Assembly (NCBI GenBank): GCA_023055355.1 | Contig: JALJCS010000053.1 | Location: forward strand, 124,001 to 188,000 | Direction of reading: 5' to 3' | Origin: Agelaius tricolor | Lineage: Eukaryota > Chordata > Aves > Passeriformes > Icteridae | Length of the DNA stretch: 64,000 bases | Shown here: piece after piece, positions 60,297 to 64,000 of the stretch | How positions within the stretch are numbered: the stretch's first letter is position 1 | Layout of the letters: each line of letters opens with the position of its first letter | The notes under the pieces: generated by a model | Databases searched by the model: none | The model's input: only the letters and a program-made list of their open reading frames with translations | Told to the model about the DNA's origin: nothing | Made by a program: the position numbers and the translations under genes

Positions 60297-60875
60297 AGAA
60301 TAGAATGAATTAAAGTATAACTGAATGGTTTTGTTTGGAAGCAACCTTAAAGATCTTCCTTTGCCATGGGCAGGGACACCCTCAATAGACCAGGCTGGTC
60401 AGGGGGGCCCCATCCAAACTGGCCTGGAGCACTTCCAGGGATGGGGCATCCCAATCTTGTCTAGGCAATCTGTTCCAGTGCCTCACCGCCCTCAAATTAA
60501 AGAAACTCTTCCTAACACCTAATCCAAACCTTCTCTCTTCTGGTTTAAAACCATTTTGCCACATCCTGACACAATCTGCTTGGTAAAATGTCCCTCTCCC
60601 TCCTCTTTATAAGCATCCTTCAGGTACTGGGAAGCTGCAGTGAGGTCTCCCCAAAGCTTTGTCTTCTCCAGGTTGAACCCCAACAGTCTCAGCCTGTTTT
60701 CATGGAAGAGGGGCTCCTGCTCTTTGGCTCATGTCCACCTTTATATCCACCAGAAGAATCCCCAAATCCTCTTCCTCCTCAATGAATTCTTCTCCTTATC
60801 TCATATCTGGGATTGCCCTGACCCAGGTGAAGCACTTTGTTCTTGGACTTGAGTTCCCATTCACAGCTTCTGTCT
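60297..60875 (-). mobile_element. CR1 LINE, antisense, internally deleted 3' part
   Basis: Read on the plus strand it is the reverse complement of CR1: an AGAATAGAATGAAT tail remnant, then TTTGGAAGCAACCTTAAAG, CCATGGGCAGGGACACC, CATCCAAACTGGCCTGGAGC, CTCTTCCTAACACCTAATCC and GTTGAACCCCAACAGTCTCA. Further right it matches an earlier part of the LINE (ATTGCCCTGACCCAGGTG and onward near 60812). The spacing is shorter than in CR1, so an internal deletion is likely. It is older and more diverged than the copies at 5671 and 22230. No intact ORF. Confidence 0.88.
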
Positions 60876-62305
60876 TGCAATAAATAAATCTTGAGAGGTC
60901 CCTCAATGAGTAAGAGTGATAAAAATAAGTCCTTTTCTTTCTAAACTAAGTGTCAAAGATGTGCCTAAATTTCAAAGAGGCTGCAATCCTGACACTCTTT
61001 GGAAGGAAATTTAAGAAAGATCTGCCCTTAGCAGACTGAAAATCCCTTCTTCAGCAGCTAGCTCCATAACAACCTCTCCTCAGGTGCTAGTGCAATTCCC
61101 TCACTATCAGCAACTCAGGAACAGATGGAATTGATAGGAGGAGAGTCCAATCCCACTCTCTCCATGGTTTATCCTGGTGCAAGGAAATGAGAACCTGTTG
61201 CTACTATTGTTTACCTGGCCACATAAAGAATGCTGCTGGATTTCTTTGGGGCTATTTTGCACCTGCAAAGGACAGCTCTGCCCATCTGAGGGCAGATAAT
61301 ACATATATATATATATATGTATATATAATATATATTGTAGGCAGATAACCTCTCCACTCAGACATTATGCACAGTGGATAATTGCAATATTGAAACCAGG
61401 CTGGAGATTCAGGTTGCCCTGCACTGATCATCCCAGGAGGAGCTGTGTGTTCTTCTTCTTCCACCCTGCTGGCTGCAGAGCATTTTTCCTGTGCTTTTTA
61501 GGATGAGTCAACCATGCTGCTCAACCACTGACACATCCAGCAGGGAAACCCTTCTGGACCAGTGGTCATGTGAAGATATCTCTTCTGCACAGTGCCTTGG
61601 ACCAAGGATGGCTACCTGGGGCAAAACATTTTTAGAAATCCAGCCACGCTTTTTTACATGTCACAGCAGGCTCCGCGTGAATGTTGTAGCTCTGGAGCCT
61701 GTTTTTGTATTATTTTCTAAAAACAGAGCAGGTGCTGCCTGTAAGATGAGGGTCTTCCAGTTTGAAACTGAAATCATTCAAATCTGAGCTTTCATGGCTC
61801 TTCCAAAAGCTCCTTGGGAGGTCGGGTTGGTGTGTATTTTCAAGGCAACTGAAGCATGCTTATGGCATGATGTACCTGTTGTGCAGGTAAATAAATGATT
61901 TTAATAACTGGCCCAGCTACTTCCCTGTACATTAAAGGAAGGTGTAAAACTTATTTTTTTAATGAGGTCCATCATCATGTAAAGACAGCTATGACCTTAT
62001 TTCCATGTGAACATAACAGTCTGCTTTTTAGCATATACTCATCCTAAGATGTTTGTTCTGACATAAACATGTCCTTCCCACACTGAAATTCAGTCTCACA
62101 GTAGGGTCAAAAGAAAGCAAAATTATCTGTAAATCTAGAAATGCTGAATTGTCGTTGTGTACTAAGCCATCTTCTTTATCAGTATAGTAGAAACTAATGA
62201 AAAAATGGCACAAATTATTCTGATATTTCACTCCTTCCAACAGCAGCTTTCGCTTTGCATTTATTGACCTGCCCAGCTGTCACCAGCACGAATTATTTAA
62301 GTTTT
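60876..62305. other. Unique DNA with an AT microsatellite
   Basis: AT-rich; contains the (AT)n tract annotated separately at 61299-61336. No gene was recognised. Confidence 0.5.
61299..61336. repeat. (AT)n microsatellite flanked by a 9-bp direct repeat
   Basis: About 38 bases of alternating AT with one G interruption. GGCAGATAA occurs just before it (61291-61299) and just after it (61340-61348). Confidence 0.85.
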
Positions 62306-62802
62306 TCAAAATGCCATTTGGATTTCACATCCGTCCCTCCCCCACCGAGCCTTTTCAAAAATGCTGTTAAGTAAAGCAATATTTTGCCAAAATGGGAACC
62401 ATATGATTTTCTCTGCAATGCAACCAGTAAAAATTGCAGGGATGGTGCATGTGGTCAGCGAAACAGCAGACAAGAAGGAGGAGGGATGTGTGCACATGAA
62501 AAAACAAGGAAACTGCAGAAAAGAGAAGTGATAAGGACTGTGCTGGTGTACTTGTTTGCCCTTTGCCAAGCAGAACCAGGAGGATGCAGGCACAATTCAA
62601 GCATGCAGCCTGGGAAGGCCCTCTGAAATTCCTGGCCATGCAGTTTTCTGGTGCCTTCATAATTATGTTGTGGAACAGACTCTGCTGGGACATCACAGCA
62701 AGTCACAACATCTTTGAGCAACCCGTAATTTGCAACATTATAATGGTAATGCAGCTGCATGATGAAAAAGCTTTGTGGACCCACTGGTAAGAACTGATTC
62801 AT
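62306..62802. promoter_or_regulatory. Low-stop, non-repetitive segment; candidate conserved element
   Basis: About 500 bases keep several frames open on both strands at once (75 to 115 codons). Composition is balanced, and it holds words such as TTCATAATTATGTTG, TTTGCAACATTATAATGG and ATGCAGCTGCAT (palindrome near 62750). None of the peptides resembles a family, and the frames disagree with one another, so a regulatory element is likelier than a gene. Confidence 0.2.
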
Positions 62803-63301
62803 TGCTGAAGTCAGACATTTTCATTAAAGTTTAGATCAGGAAAACAATGTGTGGGTAACTGCTCCAGTCAACAGGAGTAAGAGGTGAAACTGTTGCTGCT
62901 GCAGAGAAATTTGATTGCTGAGTTACTGCCCAAAGCCTTTCATTCAGCAAATAAACAGCCAAATTATTTGCTCTTTAGTGTTAAGCTGTTTCTGTTAGAA
63001 GAAATTAACTGTCCCTACAGAGCTGAAAAAATTAGAGTAGGGAGCAAGTCATCAGATGGGCCTAAAGCTGCAAATTGACCTAACTGCTAGGGAGGTGGCT
63101 GTTTGCACCTAAGCTTTACATAAAAGGAAAGAAAGCTAATTCAAAGGTCTCTCTTTTCAGATATGCAGTTTAACTGCATATTCTGCCCCTACTGTAGCTC
63201 CTGTGAGGCACCCCACTAATATTTTCAACCTTGAAGGCTTCAGCCAAAATTTTACAGTGTTGGGATTTTCACAAAAGTGTGCACAAAAATTAAATTCACA
63301 C
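62803..63301. other. Unique DNA, nothing recognised
   Basis: AT-rich single-copy-looking DNA. No feature is supported. Confidence 0.45.
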
Positions 63302-63358
63302 AGAAAGAAAAAAAAAAAACCAAAAAAACAAAACAACCAAAAACCACAAAACCCCACA
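63302..63358. repeat. A/C-rich low-complexity tract
   Basis: A-runs with CC and CCC breaks (AAACCAAAAAAACAAAAC). It is the reverse complement class of the T/G tracts. Confidence 0.8.
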
Positions 63359-64000
63359 ACTTATAACACCACATGATGTTTAAAATTCTTTCAGGGGCCC
63401 CCAGCATGCAGAAAGAAACACATCTGTAAGATCTGATCTGTACCTTGTTCAGCTCCCATGTTGCCTGGGGATGCAGTGAGAATTATGAACCTTGATGTTT
63501 CATTAAAAGATTAGCAGCAGCATCAACTGACTGCACTAGAGAGCAAATGAAAGCTGAGACATCCCACGATCCTGAGATAAGAGCACAACTCTCCTGCCTG
63601 CCACGAGCAGTTGTGCTCTCCACAGCCTCTTCCACCAGGAGGGAGGGAATTTTTACAGTGTGAACCCAGTCCCTGATCAATGTCTGACACTAATAGTGCC
63701 TTAGGATTTTAGCTTTTGTACTATTCATGTAGTTGTAATCCTGCAGTTCTTTAGTGTATAATTCTAAATTCCTTATAGAATGTTGGACACTGCTTTCCCA
63801 TTTTGGGCAGACACAACAATTCCTCTCCAGGCCTGGGAGTCAAGGACACCTCACTGCCTCAGGGCTCAGAAATGCAAACAAAAGTGAGCTGGGGAGAGAA
63901 ACCTGGGGTAAATGACTTCATTAGCTGAAGCTGTAATTGGAAGATTAACCCCCAACATGCAAATGGACCAAATTATAAAAGTCTTTGTCCATTTTGGGTA
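63359..64000. other. Unique DNA to the right edge, no gene seen
   Basis: Mixed sequence. The last 100 bases (CATTAGCTGAAGC, TGTAATTGGAAG, ATGCAAAT near 63958) have a regulatory look, but no element can be defined because the window ends. Confidence 0.4.

Noticed and set aside
1..64000. CRISPR array, operon, phage or bacterial defence system
   Set aside because: The window is eukaryotic: CR1 elements, solo LTRs and microsatellites are present, with no closely packed genes, ribosome binding sites or spaced identical repeats.

Overview
The window looks like ordinary non-coding DNA from a bird, most likely a passerine. It is AT-rich and dominated by unique sequence. Its recognisable interspersed repeats are CR1 LINE 3' ends (with the avian tail of ATTCTGTG/ATTCTATG units) and solitary LTRs of class II (ERVK-like) endogenous retroviruses. 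Long T/G or A/C-rich tracts, poly-A/T runs and two large pyrimidine satellites complete the picture. No complete protein-coding gene, rRNA or tRNA could be supported. The longest reading frames either run through simple repeats or lack a good start and any family resemblance.

Layout. 1-4845: unique AT-rich DNA with a degenerate TTCTAGCTA repeat near the left end. 4846-6232: a very AT-rich tract split by a GC-richer insert whose right half is a CR1 3' end. 6233-17187: unique DNA with candidate exons at 8769-8928 (+) and 14647-14777 (-), plus several low-complexity tracts. 17188-17502: a (TTTTCC)n polypyrimidine tract. 17503-29400: unique DNA with a 605-bp solo LTR (21550-22154), a CR1 (22230-22745), a 386-bp solo LTR (27293-27678) and a probable further LTR (about 28862-29340). 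29400-40300: unique DNA with a weak exon candidate, a compound TTCC/13-bp satellite (32683-33016), homeodomain-motif-rich segments and a small CR1. 40304-40688: a second copy of the 386-bp LTR family in opposite orientation. 40689-64000: unique DNA with a CR1/SINE-like fragment (43768), an AT-rich satellite (52561-52860), an LTR-like promoter/polyA block (about 57990-58175), an antisense CR1 (60297-60875), and segments resembling conserved non-coding elements.

Nothing here forms an operon or pathway. The region is best read as an intergenic or large-intron desert that may hold cis-regulatory elements. The observation most worth checking is the minus-strand exon-like block at 14647-14777. It has a strong acceptor, a 42-codon frame with clearly higher GC3 than its surroundings, a stop, and an AATAAA signal 20 nt downstream. 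Species, repeat-family names and conservation are inferences, because no alignment or database search was possible.
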